Both the position numbers and the translations under genes were made by a program. A stretch of 64,000 nucleotides of DNA from Duganella guangzhouensis (lineage in GTDB: Bacteria > Pseudomonadota > Gammaproteobacteria > Burkholderiales > Burkholderiaceae_D), in contig NZ_WKJK01000005.1 of the NCBI RefSeq assembly GCF_009674535.1, positions 1 to 64,000 of the forward strand, written 5' to 3'. Below the pieces are notes generated by a model. That model made no database searches and was not told the DNA's origin. It saw nothing but the letters and a program-made list of their open reading frames with translations. Every line of letters starts with the position of its first letter. Positions within the stretch are counted from its first letter, which is position 1. Shown here one piece after another: positions 26,125-35,181 of the stretch.

Positions 26125-28608
26125 ATGCAGCATTATTCGAAAAAGATCGCATTGACGCCAATAAGTCTGGCACTGCTGGCCATTCCGGCATGGGCACAGA
26201 CCAACGTGGGACAGGTGCAGGATGTGGTGGTAACGACCGCAGTGCGCGGCGAAGCGCGTACCGTAGCGGACAGCCCGGCACCGGTGGACGTCATCAGCGG
26301 CGAGCAGCTGATTCATACCGGCCGCGCTGAGCTGGCCGAGGCGCTGGCGCGCCTGCTGCCGTCGTTTAACTTCGGCACCAACCAGGCCGGCGTGAACTCG
26401 GTGGTGCGGCCGGTGAGCAATCGCGGTCTTGGCCCGGCCTACACGCTGGTGCTGGTGAACGGCAAGCGCCGCCACAACGCTGCGCTGCTGACCAACGGCG
26501 GCGGCGACACCAGTGGCGTCAATGCCATCGATCTGGACACGATTCCGCTCAGCGCCATCGACCACATCGAGGTGTTGAAGGATAGCGCCGCCGCGCAATA
26601 CGGCTCGGACGCGGTGGCTGGCGTGGTCAACGTGATTCTCAAAACCGGCAACCATGGCGGTGAAATCTCTGCCGGTTACGGCAAGCTGAAAGAGGGCAGC
26701 GGCGATCTGTCGAACAAGAAGATCGAAGGCGATGTCGGCTTCACGCTGGGTGAAGATGGCTTCGTCCACGTCGGCCTGGCGGCTCGCAAGCGCGGCCAGG
26801 ACTGGTACAACTTCCCATCGACCAATCTGGTGGCGTATTCGCCAGCCTCGAATCCGAAGAACGCGACCTGGAACCGCGATGGCGCGCATAACGGCGACCC
26901 AGGCATTGAAGCCTACGATGTCGCCTTCAACGCCGAGAAGCCCTACAACGCCGATATCACGCTGTACGCGTTCGGCACCGCCGGCACTCGCAACACGGTC
27001 GCCGGGAATAACTTCCGTCGTCCCAACGGCCTGGCGACCATCTCGCAGATTTTCCCGGACGGGTACTTCGCGATCAATAACATGAGCGCCTACGACTATC
27101 AACTGAACGTGGGCGCGCGCGGCAAAACCGCCGGTTGGAACTGGGATCTGAGCACAGGCTATGGCCGCAACCGCGCCCGCCAGTACAGCAACCTGACCAT
27201 CAATCCGTCACTGGGGCCATCGTCGCCGACCAGTTTCGATAATCTCGCCACCTATCAGTTCGAGCAGTGGACCACCAACGAGGACTTCACCCGCGCGGTC
27301 GATATCGGCTGGAAGAAGCCGCTGCAATGGTCGTGGGGTCTGGAGCAGCGCGTCGAACGCTTCTCGACCTTTGCCGGCGATCCGCTGGGGTACATCAACG
27401 GTGGCTACATCTTCAAGGCCGGCGACCAGGCGGGCGATCCCAACGTCGGCAAACCGGCGGCGGTGGGCGCGCAGGCCGGCGTGGCGCTGTCGCCGTCCGA
27501 TGCCACCAGCATCCGCCGCACGGTGCTGGCGGTGTACAACGATCTGGGCTTCTATCCAACCGAGGACTGGTTCGTGGATGGCGCGGTGCGCTTTGAGCAT
27601 TACGATGACAGCGCTGGCAACACGGCCAGTGGCAAGATCAACAGCCGTTATGACTTCACGCCGAAAGTCGCCATTCGCGGCACGGTGGGCAGCGGGTTCC
27701 GCGCGCCGTCGCTGACGCAGATCGGTTATTCGCAGACCGACAACCGTACCAACATCAATCCGGTGACGGGCGAGGTTGGGCCTAGCCTGTCCAAGCTGCT
27801 GCGCAATAACTCGGCGCTGGCGCGCCAGTTCGGCGCCAAGGATCTGGAGCCTGAGAAGTCGGTCAACTTCGGTCTGGGCATTGTGCTGAAGCCGGCGGAT
27901 AACGTGAACATCACACTGGACGGCTATCAGGTGGCGGTGAAGGACCGCATCGTCCGCACCGGCTATATGTTCGGCCCGGCGTTTGCGCCGGCGCTGATCG
28001 CGGCTGGTCTGACCGGCACCGAGTGGATTCAATACTTCGCCAACGCGGTCGATACCCGCACCCGTGGCGCCGACCTGGTAAGCGACATCACCAGCGACTA
28101 CGGCCGCTTTGGCCTGGTGCGCTGGGGCGCGGCGCTGAACTACAACAAGACTACGATTACCCGCATCGCAGCCACGCCATCGCAGATTACGTCGCTGGGC
28201 ACCAATACCGGCGGCAGTTCGGTGTGGTTCGGCTACACGGCCGGTGGCGGCATCGGCGATCTGACGGCGACGCCGAAGACCAAGCTGATATTGTCGGCGC
28301 GCTGGTTCTTCGGTGATCTGGAAGCGAATCTGCAGACCACGCGCTATGACAAGTACACCTGGCAGACCACCGCCAATCGCGCGCAGGATTATCACTTCGG
28401 CGCCAAGTGGCTGACCGATCTGGATCTCAGCTATGCGGTGACCAAGAAGGTCAAACTGGTGGTCGGCGCGGCCAACGTGTTCAATACGAAGCCGGACAAG
28501 AATGGCCCCGGCGACGCCAATACTGGCGTGAGCGCGTATTACTACGGTCCGGCGCCGTTTGCGCCTAGCGGTGCTTACTACTACGGCAAGGTGACGTATG
28601 TATTCTGA
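26125..28608 (+). CDS. TonB-dependent outer-membrane receptor (paralogue of the one at 13703)
   Basis: 827 residues with a signal peptide (ISLALLAIPAWA). Plug: VVVTTAVRGEARTVADSPAP, ALARLLPSFNFGTNQ, AYTLVLVNGKRRHN, IPLSAIDHIEVLKDSAAAQY, GSDAVAGVVNVILK. The barrel ends YYYGKVTYVF with a terminal phenylalanine. Plug segments match the first receptor almost word for word, while the barrels differ, so the two may take related ligands. It is embedded in the operon between two binding-protein genes and overlaps the second by 11 bases. Confidence 0.93.
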   Translation: MQHYSKKIALTPISLALLAIPAWAQTNVGQVQDVVVTTAVRGEARTVADSPAPVDVISGEQLIHTGRAELAEALARLLPSFNFGTNQAGVNSVVRPVSNRGLGPAYTLVLVNGKRRHNAALLTNGGGDTSGVNAIDLDTIPLSAIDHIEVLKDSAAAQYGSDAVAGVVNVILKTGNHGGEISAGYGKLKEGSGDLSNKKIEGDVGFTLGEDGFVHVGLAARKRGQDWYNFPSTNLVAYSPASNPKNATWNRDGAHNGDPGIEAYDVAFNAEKPYNADITLYAFGTAGTRNTVAGNNFRRPNGLATISQIFPDGYFAINNMSAYDYQLNVGARGKTAGWNWDLSTGYGRNRARQYSNLTINPSLGPSSPTSFDNLATYQFEQWTTNEDFTRAVDIGWKKPLQWSWGLEQRVERFSTFAGDPLGYINGGYIFKAGDQAGDPNVGKPAAVGAQAGVALSPSDATSIRRTVLAVYNDLGFYPTEDWFVDGAVRFEHYDDSAGNTASGKINSRYDFTPKVAIRGTVGSGFRAPSLTQIGYSQTDNRTNINPVTGEVGPSLSKLLRNNSALARQFGAKDLEPEKSVNFGLGIVLKPADNVNITLDGYQVAVKDRIVRTGYMFGPAFAPALIAAGLTGTEWIQYFANAVDTRTRGADLVSDITSDYGRFGLVRWGAALNYNKTTITRIAATPSQITSLGTNTGGSSVWFGYTAGGGIGDLTATPKTKLILSARWFFGDLEANLQTTRYDKYTWQTTANRAQDYHFGAKWLTDLDLSYAVTKKVKLVVGAANVFNTKPDKNGPGDANTGVSAYYYGPAPFAPSGAYYYGKVTYVF

Positions 28609-29635
28609 TCCGGATCGCATCCGCCGCCGTCTGCTGGCGATGCTGCCGGCGGCCGCGCTGCTCGGCGCTTGCGGCAAGTCCGCAGCGCCGGGGGCCGGCA
28701 GCGCATCGGCCATCGCGAGCGCCGGCAACGGCGCCGGCCTGGCCGGCACACCCGACCTGTCGAAAGTCACACTGGTGCTGGGCGACCAGGTGCGCCTGCT
28801 GCAGACCAAGGCGGAAGCGGCCGGCGTGCTGAAAGACCTGCCATACAAAATCCAGTGGGCCAGCTTCCAGGGCGCGGCACCGCTGTTTGAAGCCGTGGTC
28901 TCCGGCGACGTCGACACCGCGATGGCGGCCGACACGCCGGCGCTGGCAGCGGCGGCAGGCGGCGCGCGCGTGAAAGTGGTGGCAGCCAGCGTCTCCTCGC
29001 CGGTCGGCGTGGCGATCCTGGTGCCGCCCAACTCGCCGATCAAGACCGTGGCCGATCTGCGCGGCCGCAACGTCATCGTCTCGTCCGCGCGCGGCAGCGT
29101 CTCGCACTTCCTGCTGTTTGGCGCCCTGCGCGAAGCCGGCCTGAAACCGGATGACGTCAACACCGGCTTCATGCTGCCCAGCGATGCCGCCGTCGCCTTC
29201 TCCAGCGGGAAGGTCGAAGCCTGGGCCACCTTCGGCACCTACCAGGCCGCCGCCGAACTGCGTGGCGCCCGCGTGCTGCGCGACGGCGTCGGCATCAACT
29301 CCGGCATCGGCGTGATTGCCGCCTCGGACGCCGCGCTAGCCGATGCCGGCAAGCGCGCCGCCCTGGCCGACGTGCTGCAACGGCTGGCGCAATCCAACGT
29401 CTGGGCCAACGCCCATCCCAAGGAATACACCGACGTATTCCAGCGCCTGACCGGCCTGCCGCCCGAAGTGGCGTCGCTGGTGGTCAGCCGCGACAAGCCG
29501 CAACTGCGCGCGGTCGACGGTGACATCGTCCGCCAATTGCAACTGGTGGCCGACACCTTCTACGAAGCCAAATTATTCCCGCGCCGGGTAGACGCGAGCA
29601 AGCTGGTGGACCCCAGCCTGTTCCGCCCAGCCTGA
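28598..29635 (+). CDS. ABC transporter substrate-binding lipoprotein, SsuA-like
   Basis: 345 residues. The leader IRRRLLAMLPAAALLGACG has a lipobox (LGAC), so this binding protein is probably membrane-anchored. The fold is that of sulfonate-binding proteins: AAPLFEAVVSGDVDTAMAAD, VADLRGRNVIVSSARGSVSH, FLLFGALREAGLKPDDV, AFSSGKVEAWATFGTYQAAA. Its start overlaps the receptor's stop by 11 bases. It is the third SsuA-like protein near a single permease/ATPase pair. Ligand unknown. Confidence 0.88.
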   Translation: MYSDPDRIRRRLLAMLPAAALLGACGKSAAPGAGSASAIASAGNGAGLAGTPDLSKVTLVLGDQVRLLQTKAEAAGVLKDLPYKIQWASFQGAAPLFEAVVSGDVDTAMAADTPALAAAAGGARVKVVAASVSSPVGVAILVPPNSPIKTVADLRGRNVIVSSARGSVSHFLLFGALREAGLKPDDVNTGFMLPSDAAVAFSSGKVEAWATFGTYQAAAELRGARVLRDGVGINSGIGVIAASDAALADAGKRAALADVLQRLAQSNVWANAHPKEYTDVFQRLTGLPPEVASLVVSRDKPQLRAVDGDIVRQLQLVADTFYEAKLFPRRVDASKLVDPSLFRPA

Positions 29636-29659
29636 CCTCATACCTAAAGGAGCATCATC

Positions 29660-30988
29660 ATGAGCACTCGACAACTGAAACTCGGCTTCATCCTGCACGG
29701 CGTAGGCCCAGGCTGGGGCGACTGGCGCCATCCCGAGGCCGACCCCACCGCCAGCACCAATATCGACTTCTACCTGCGTCAGGCCAAACTGGCGGAGCAG
29801 GCCAAGTTCGACTTCCTGTTCGTCGCCGACAGTGTGCACATTACCGAGAAATCCAGCCCGCATTATCTGAACCGCTTCGAGCCGCTCACCATCCTTTCCG
29901 CCGTGGCCACGCACACCAAGAACATTGGCCTGGTCGGCACGCTGACCGTCAGCTACAGCGAACCATATACCGTGGCGCGCCAGTTCGCGTCGCTGGACCA
30001 CATCAGCAAGGGCCGCGCCGGCTGGAACGTGGTGACTTCGTGGCTGTCCGGCAGCGCCGAGAACTACGGCAAGCCATCGCATCCGCCGCACGAAGTGCGC
30101 TACCGCATCGCCGCCGAGCACCTGGAAACCGTGCAGGGTTTGTGGGATTCGTGGGAAGACGACGCGCTGGTGCGCGACAAGCAAAGCGGCCAGTTCTTCG
30201 ATCCGGCCAAGCTGCATACGCTGAACCACAAGGGCGAGTTCTTCTCGGTGCGAGGCCCGCTGAACATCAGCCGCTCGTCGCAGGGACAGCCGGTGATCTT
30301 CCAGGCCGGCGCATCGGAAGATGGCCGCAACTTCTCGGCGCGCTACGCCGACGCCTTCTTCACCGAGAACTCGTCGCTCGAAGCGTCGCAAACCTACTAT
30401 GCCGACATCAAGCGCCGTGCCGCTGCCTTTGGCCGCGCGCCGGAACGCCTGAACGTGCTGCCGGCGCTGCGCGCCATCGTCGGCCGCGACGAGCAGGAAG
30501 TGGAGCGCCTGTTCCAGGAAGCGGTAGGCCTGATCCGCATTGAAGACGCGCTGGTGGCACTGGCCCGCTCCTTCAACGAGCATGACCTGACCCAGTATCC
30601 GCTGGACGGCCCGTTCCCGGACATCGCCCAATACGGCGCCGACAGCAACCGCAGCTCGTCCGAACGCATTGCCCGCACCGCGCGCGAAGAGAACCTGACG
30701 CTGCGCCAGACCGCGCTGCGCTACGCCAGTCCGCGCCGTGAATTCGTCGGCACCGGCGTGCAGGTCGCGGACGCGATTCAGCGCTGGTTCGAGAACGGCG
30801 CCGCCGATGGCTTCATCCTGTTTGAATCGCTGCCGCGCCAGCTGGACGCCTTCGTGGCCGAGGTGGTGCCGGTGCTGCAGCAGCGCGGCCTGTTCCGGAC
30901 CGAGTATGAACACAGCACGCTGCGTGGTAATCTTGGTTTGGACGTACCTGAAAATCGTAACACCGCAGCACGCCGCCAGGCTGCGTAA
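29660..30988 (+). CDS. NtaA/SnaA/DszA-type flavin-dependent monooxygenase
   Basis: 442 residues, the usual length of the NtaA/SnaA/DszA/SoxA branch of luciferase-like monooxygenases. Landmarks: LGFILHGVGPGWGDWRHPEA, YLRQAKLAEQAKFDFLFVAD, LSAVATHTKNIGLVGTLTVS, DHISKGRAGWNVVTSW, FQAGASEDGRNFSARYADA, and the C-terminal GVQVADAIQRWFENGAADGF. These enzymes use reduced FMN supplied by a separate reductase, which is absent here. DszA-type members cleave sulfones; others act on nitrilotriacetate or sulfonates. A role in carbon-sulfur bond cleavage fits the operon. Confidence 0.88.
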   Translation: MSTRQLKLGFILHGVGPGWGDWRHPEADPTASTNIDFYLRQAKLAEQAKFDFLFVADSVHITEKSSPHYLNRFEPLTILSAVATHTKNIGLVGTLTVSYSEPYTVARQFASLDHISKGRAGWNVVTSWLSGSAENYGKPSHPPHEVRYRIAAEHLETVQGLWDSWEDDALVRDKQSGQFFDPAKLHTLNHKGEFFSVRGPLNISRSSQGQPVIFQAGASEDGRNFSARYADAFFTENSSLEASQTYYADIKRRAAAFGRAPERLNVLPALRAIVGRDEQEVERLFQEAVGLIRIEDALVALARSFNEHDLTQYPLDGPFPDIAQYGADSNRSSSERIARTAREENLTLRQTALRYASPRREFVGTGVQVADAIQRWFENGAADGFILFESLPRQLDAFVAEVVPVLQQRGLFRTEYEHSTLRGNLGLDVPENRNTAARRQAA

Positions 30989-30999
30989 GGAGGAGACAC

Positions 31000-33147
31000 A
31001 TGAGCGAGGTACAACAATCCGATCTGCCGCCGCGTCTGCGGCATTTCGTCAACCAGCTGGAAAGCGTGATTGGCGCCGACGAGGCGGCGGTGATCGAGCA
31101 GGGCGCAAGTTTCCTGCGCGAGCTGCTGTCGCACGACGACTGGCTGCCGGCGGAGGCGGCCGCGCCGCATCCGCAGTTTTATCGTCAGTATTTGCTGTAC
31201 CGCGATCCGGCGGCACGCTTTTCGGTGGTGAGCTTTGTTTGGGGACCGGGCCAGTTCACGCCTATCCATGACCACACGGTCTGGGGTTTGGTCGGCTTGC
31301 TGCGCGGCGCCGAAATCTCGCACGATTTCCGCCGCAAGCCGGATGGCACGCTGGAACGTCACGGCGAACCGCAGCGGCTGGAGACCGGCACCGTGGTCGC
31401 GGTATCGCCCACGCTGGGCGACATCCACCAGGTCTACAACGCTTACAGCGACCGTGTCTCGATCGGCATCCACGTGTATGGCGCCGATATTGGCGCGGTG
31501 GACCGTCATGTGTTCACGCTGGATGGGCAGGTCAAGCCGTTCCGCTCAGGCTACGCGCCACAGATCCCGTACCGCAGCTACGAGCAGGTGAGGGCGGAAC
31601 TGCTGGCCGGCCGCGAGATCGCGCTGCTGGACGTGCGCGAAGAAGATCCGCATGCGCAGGCGCATCCGCTGTTCGCCGCCAACTTCCCATATAACCGCAT
31701 CGAGATCGATGCCTACACCAAGCTGCCGCGCCGCGATGTGCCGATCGTGGTGCTGGACGATGGCGAAGGCTTGGCGCTGCCGTCGGCGCTGCGCTTGCAC
31801 CAACTGGGCTACACCGACGTCGCGCTGCTGGAAGGCGGCGTGTCCGGCTGGCGTGCTGCCGGTGGCGAATTGTTCCGCGATGTGAATGTGCCCAGCAAAG
31901 CGTTTGGCGAATTGGTGGAGCATGAACGCCATACGCCATCGCTGTCGGCGCCGGAAGTGAAGGCGCTGATCGACCAGGGCGAGAACATCGTCATCCTTGA
32001 CGCGCGCCGTTACGACGAATACCAGACCATGAGCATCCCCGGCAGCATCAGCGTGCCGGGCGCGGAGCTGGCCCTGCGCGCGCGCGAGCTGGCGCCGGAC
32101 CCCGCCACCCGCATCATCGTCAACTGTGCGGGACGCACGCGCAGCATCATCGGCACCCAGTCGCTGATTAACGCCGGCGTGCCGAATCCGGTATCGGCGC
32201 TGCGCAACGGCACCATTGGCTGGACGCTGGCCGAGCAGCAGCTGGAGCATGGCCAGTCGCGCAGCTATCCACCTGCTTCGGAAGCCAACCGCGCCACGGC
32301 GGCACGCGATGCGCGCGCGCTGGCCGACCGCGCCGGTGTACTGCGGTTGGATCGCGCGCAACTGGTGGCGTTGCGGGCGGACCGCACGCGTTCCAACTAT
32401 CTGTTCGACATCCGCAGTCCCGGCGAGTATGGCGATGGCCATCTGCCGGGATTCCGCTCCGCGCCCGGCGGGCAGTTGGTGCAGGAGACCGAGCAGTTTG
32501 CGCCGGTACGCGGCGCCCGCATCGTGCTGGCCGACAGCGACGGCGTGCGCGCCAATCTCAGCGCACACTGGCTGCGGCAAATGAATCACGAGGTGTATGT
32601 GGTGGATGGCCTGCAAGCGTCTGACTTTAGCGAGACCGCGCCATGGAAGGACGAACTGGCGCCGGCGCCGGAAGCGGACGAGATCAGCGTCGACACGCTG
32701 GCCGAGTGGCTGGCTGACGCACCGCAGCAGGTGGCGCTGCTGGACTTCACCTCCGGTGTGAATTATCAGAAGCGGCATATTCCCGGCGCGTGGTTTGCGC
32801 TGCGTTCGCAGCTGGCGGCGGCGCTGGCGCAGTTGCCGGAAGGTGTGCAGCGTTATGTGCTTACCTGTGGCAGCAGTCTGCTGGCGCGCTATGTCGCGGC
32901 CGACCTGCGCACGCTGACCAAGCTGCCGATCCATGTGCTGACGGGCGGCACGGCGGCCTGGCTGGCCGCCAACAAGCCGGTGGAGACCGGGCCGACCCGA
33001 TTGGCCTCGCCGCTGATCGACCGCTATCGCCGTCCCTACGAGGGCACCGACAATCGCGCCGAAGCGATGCAGGCGTATCTCGATTGGGAATTCGGTCTGG
33101 TGGCGCAGCTGGGCCGGGACGGCACCCACGGTTTCCGCGTGGCGTGA
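31000..33147 (+). CDS. Cysteine-dioxygenase-type cupin fused to four rhodanese domains
   Basis: 715 residues. Residues 1-185 are a thiol dioxygenase cupin with iron ligands His90, His92 (PIHDHTVWGL) and His143 (GDIHQVYN). Four rhodanese modules follow, at about 186-300, 312-420, 440-545 and 560-665. Modules 2 and 4 keep an active-site cysteine (Cys376 in VNCAGRTRS, Cys623 in LTCGSSLLA). Modules 1 and 3 have acidic loops without cysteine (VLDDGEGLA, LADSDGVRA). Known activities would be oxidation of a thiol such as cysteine or 3-mercaptopropionate to a sulfinate, and transfer of sulfane sulfur. From memory these parts are usually separate adjacent genes in related bacteria. This is the last gene of the operon. 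Confidence 0.88.
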   Translation: MSEVQQSDLPPRLRHFVNQLESVIGADEAAVIEQGASFLRELLSHDDWLPAEAAAPHPQFYRQYLLYRDPAARFSVVSFVWGPGQFTPIHDHTVWGLVGLLRGAEISHDFRRKPDGTLERHGEPQRLETGTVVAVSPTLGDIHQVYNAYSDRVSIGIHVYGADIGAVDRHVFTLDGQVKPFRSGYAPQIPYRSYEQVRAELLAGREIALLDVREEDPHAQAHPLFAANFPYNRIEIDAYTKLPRRDVPIVVLDDGEGLALPSALRLHQLGYTDVALLEGGVSGWRAAGGELFRDVNVPSKAFGELVEHERHTPSLSAPEVKALIDQGENIVILDARRYDEYQTMSIPGSISVPGAELALRARELAPDPATRIIVNCAGRTRSIIGTQSLINAGVPNPVSALRNGTIGWTLAEQQLEHGQSRSYPPASEANRATAARDARALADRAGVLRLDRAQLVALRADRTRSNYLFDIRSPGEYGDGHLPGFRSAPGGQLVQETEQFAPVRGARIVLADSDGVRANLSAHWLRQMNHEVYVVDGLQASDFSETAPWKDELAPAPEADEISVDTLAEWLADAPQQVALLDFTSGVNYQKRHIPGAWFALRSQLAAALAQLPEGVQRYVLTCGSSLLARYVAADLRTLTKLPIHVLTGGTAAWLAANKPVETGPTRLASPLIDRYRRPYEGTDNRAEAMQAYLDWEFGLVAQLGRDGTHGFRVA

Positions 33148-33205
33148 TTGACAACGTTGCTTTTTAGTTGCATTGCAGCATATATTTGTTGCTGATTGCT
33201 CAAAT

Positions 33206-33218
33206 GTAACAATGTTAC
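33206..33218. promoter_or_regulatory. Short inverted repeat upstream of the chemotaxis receptor gene
   Basis: GTAAC-AAT-GTTAC is a perfect 5-3-5 inverted repeat in an AT-rich stretch, 12 bases before the terminator hairpin. TATACT follows at 33222-33227. It could be an operator, but there is no second copy to support this. Confidence 0.25.
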
Positions 33219-33229
33219 GCATATACTGG

Positions 33230-33264
33230 AACGCCGTACTCTGAGAGTGCGGCGTTTTTTTTCG
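33230..33264 (+). terminator. Intrinsic terminator of the sulfur-type operon
   Basis: AACGCCGTACTCT pairs with AGAGTGCGGCGTT (one G-U pair) and is followed by a run of eight T (33255-33262). It lies 82 bases after the last operon gene and 25 bases before the next gene's start, so it ends the long operon. Confidence 0.8.
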
Positions 33265-33288
33265 ACCACTTCACTGAGAAAAGTAACA

Positions 33289-34980
33289 ATGACGATTACA
33301 AAACGACTGATTCTGACCTTGTCGTTAGCTCTGCTGGCGCTGATTTTTGTCGGCGCCGTCGGCCTGGCCCAACTGTCGCGCGCGCAGCAGCGGCTGGACA
33401 TGGTGCAGACCCGTTTGATCCCCAGCATCGCGGGCCTGAACCTGGCCAAGGGTTCTCTGGCCGATAGCCGGCTGGCCGCTTACCGGCTGTCGGTGTTTTC
33501 CAATCTGGCCGACAAGAGCGCGCTGGATAAAGCCTACAACGATGCCCAGGCCAAGTTCGACGAGGCCATCGCCAGCTACGAAAAAGAGCGCATCTTCGAC
33601 GACACCGACCGTAAGCTGCTGGAGGCGGACAAGGCGGCCATGGCGACTTATCGTCAGGCGCTGGTGCCGTTCCTGGCCGGCGCGCATGCCGGCGACATGG
33701 ACGCGGTGCGCGCGACGCTGCAGGCGGGTACGCCGCTGGCGATCGGCGCGGCCGCTGTCAAGAAGTCGATCGACGATCATATCGCCTACAACAACAAGCT
33801 GAGTGAGGATGTGCGTGCGGAGAGCGTGGCGGCTTACGATTTCGCCTTCCGCCTGTTGATGACGGTGATTGTGCTGGCGGTACTGGTGACCGGTGCGCTG
33901 GCGTGGCAGCTGTATGTGATTATCAAGGGTAGCCTGGCGTCGATTCGCGGCACGCTGGAGGATGTGAGCCAGTCGCTGGATTTGACGCATCAGATCAAGG
34001 TGGAGCGCATGGACGAAATCGGCCATACGGCGGTGGCGTTCAACAAGCTGCTGGAGCGGATTGCGGGCGTGATCGATACGGTAAGTGCCTCCACCAGTTC
34101 GGTCGGCGCGGCGTCGCAGCAGATTGCAGCGGGTACGGGCGATCTGTCGCAGCGCACGTCGTCGCAGGCGGCGGCGCTGGAGCAGACCTCGGCCAGCATG
34201 GAGCAGTTGACGTCGACCGTGGGCCAGAATGCGGACAATGCGCGCCAGGCCAATCAGCTGGCGCGTTCGGCGTCCACGGTGGCGACGCAGGGTGGTGCTG
34301 TTGTGGAGCAGGTGGTGGTGACCATGGGTTCGATCAATGAATCGTCGCGCAAGATCGTGGACATCATTTCGGTGATTGACGGGATCGCGTTCCAGACCAA
34401 TATCCTGGCGCTGAACGCGGCGGTGGAAGCGGCGCGCGCGGGTGAGCAGGGACGTGGCTTTGCGGTGGTGGCGACCGAGGTGCGCAATCTGGCGCAGCGC
34501 TCGGCGGCTGCGGCCAAGGAGATCAAGGCGCTGATTGATGATTCGGTCGAGAAGGTGGAGTCGGGAACCCAGTTGGTGGAGCAGGCTGGCAGCACCATGC
34601 AGGACGTGGTCTCCAGCATCAAGCAGGTGACCGATATCGTTGCTGAGATCAGTGCCGCCACGCAGGAGCAGAATGACGGCATCGCGCAGGTGCATCGCGC
34701 GGTGACGCAGATGGACGAAACCACGCAGCAGAACGCGGCGCTGGTGGAGGAAACCGCCGCTGCGGCAGCCACGCTGCGCGATCAGGCGGACAAGCTGGAA
34801 GAAGTTGTAAGCGCGTTCAAGACCGGCGCCCGCGCCGCTTTCGCTGCGCCAGTGGCGCGTCCGGCGGCGGTGAGCAAGCTACCGAAACCGAAGCGGGTTA
34901 TCGCCCAGCCGGCCGCCAAGCCAGTGCCGCAAAAACGCAAAGCCGCCGCAGCGGCCAGCGATGAGTGGGAAGAGTTTTAA
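33289..34980 (+). CDS. Methyl-accepting chemotaxis protein
   Basis: The ATG at 33289 (563 residues) begins [20 protein letters not shown], the first membrane helix; a start at 33196 would lie upstream of the terminator and is rejected. A four-helix-bundle sensor domain of about 150 residues is periplasmic, the second membrane helix is [18 protein letters not shown], then a HAMP-like linker and the long signalling coiled coil with the invariant hairpin [20 protein letters not shown] and [20 protein letters not shown]. The C-terminus DEWEEF resembles the NWETF-type tether that recruits CheR/CheB. The ligand is unknown. Confidence 0.93.
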   Translation: MTITKRLILTLSLALLALIFVGAVGLAQLSRAQQRLDMVQTRLIPSIAGLNLAKGSLADSRLAAYRLSVFSNLADKSALDKAYNDAQAKFDEAIASYEKERIFDDTDRKLLEADKAAMATYRQALVPFLAGAHAGDMDAVRATLQAGTPLAIGAAAVKKSIDDHIAYNNKLSEDVRAESVAAYDFAFRLLMTVIVLAVLVTGALAWQLYVIIKGSLASIRGTLEDVSQSLDLTHQIKVERMDEIGHTAVAFNKLLERIAGVIDTVSASTSSVGAASQQIAAGTGDLSQRTSSQAAALEQTSASMEQLTSTVGQNADNARQANQLARSASTVATQGGAVVEQVVVTMGSINESSRKIVDIISVIDGIAFQTNILALNAAVEAARAGEQGRGFAVVATEVRNLAQRSAAAAKEIKALIDDSVEKVESGTQLVEQAGSTMQDVVSSIKQVTDIVAEISAATQEQNDGIAQVHRAVTQMDETTQQNAALVEETAAAAATLRDQADKLEEVVSAFKTGARAAFAAPVARPAAVSKLPKPKRVIAQPAAKPVPQKRKAAAAASDEWEEF

Positions 34981-35001
34981 TCCGTCGCCGGGCAAAAAAA
35001 T

Positions 35002-35021
35002 GGCCGCGACTATGCGCGGCC
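35002..35021 (-). terminator. Hairpin with T-run on the minus strand
   Basis: GGCCGCG (35002-35008) and CGCGGCC (35015-35021) form a seven-pair stem with a six-base loop. On the minus strand it is followed by a run of seven T (complement of 34994-35000). It can stop leftward transcription, for example from the toxin gene, and may also mark the end of the chemotaxis gene. Confidence 0.6.
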
Positions 35022-35181
35022 CAAAGAAATACTACTTCAGGGTTTACAACTATTTCAGGGTAGCATGATTGCAGATGAGAAAAATTACAGTTAGGTAATT
35101 CACGCTGGTAGTGGCTTGTTGAACCGTCGCTCGGCTTGGAATAGGTTAAGATATTTCCAGTTGAAACTGTAAGGAGTGAAC

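Noticed and set aside
27208..29238. Minus-strand frame of 676 codons over the second receptor and third binding protein
   Set aside because: Crosses two real genes and has no family features.
33196..33288. Upstream extension of the chemotaxis receptor
   Set aside because: It would include the terminator hairpin and place 31 odd residues before the membrane helix.
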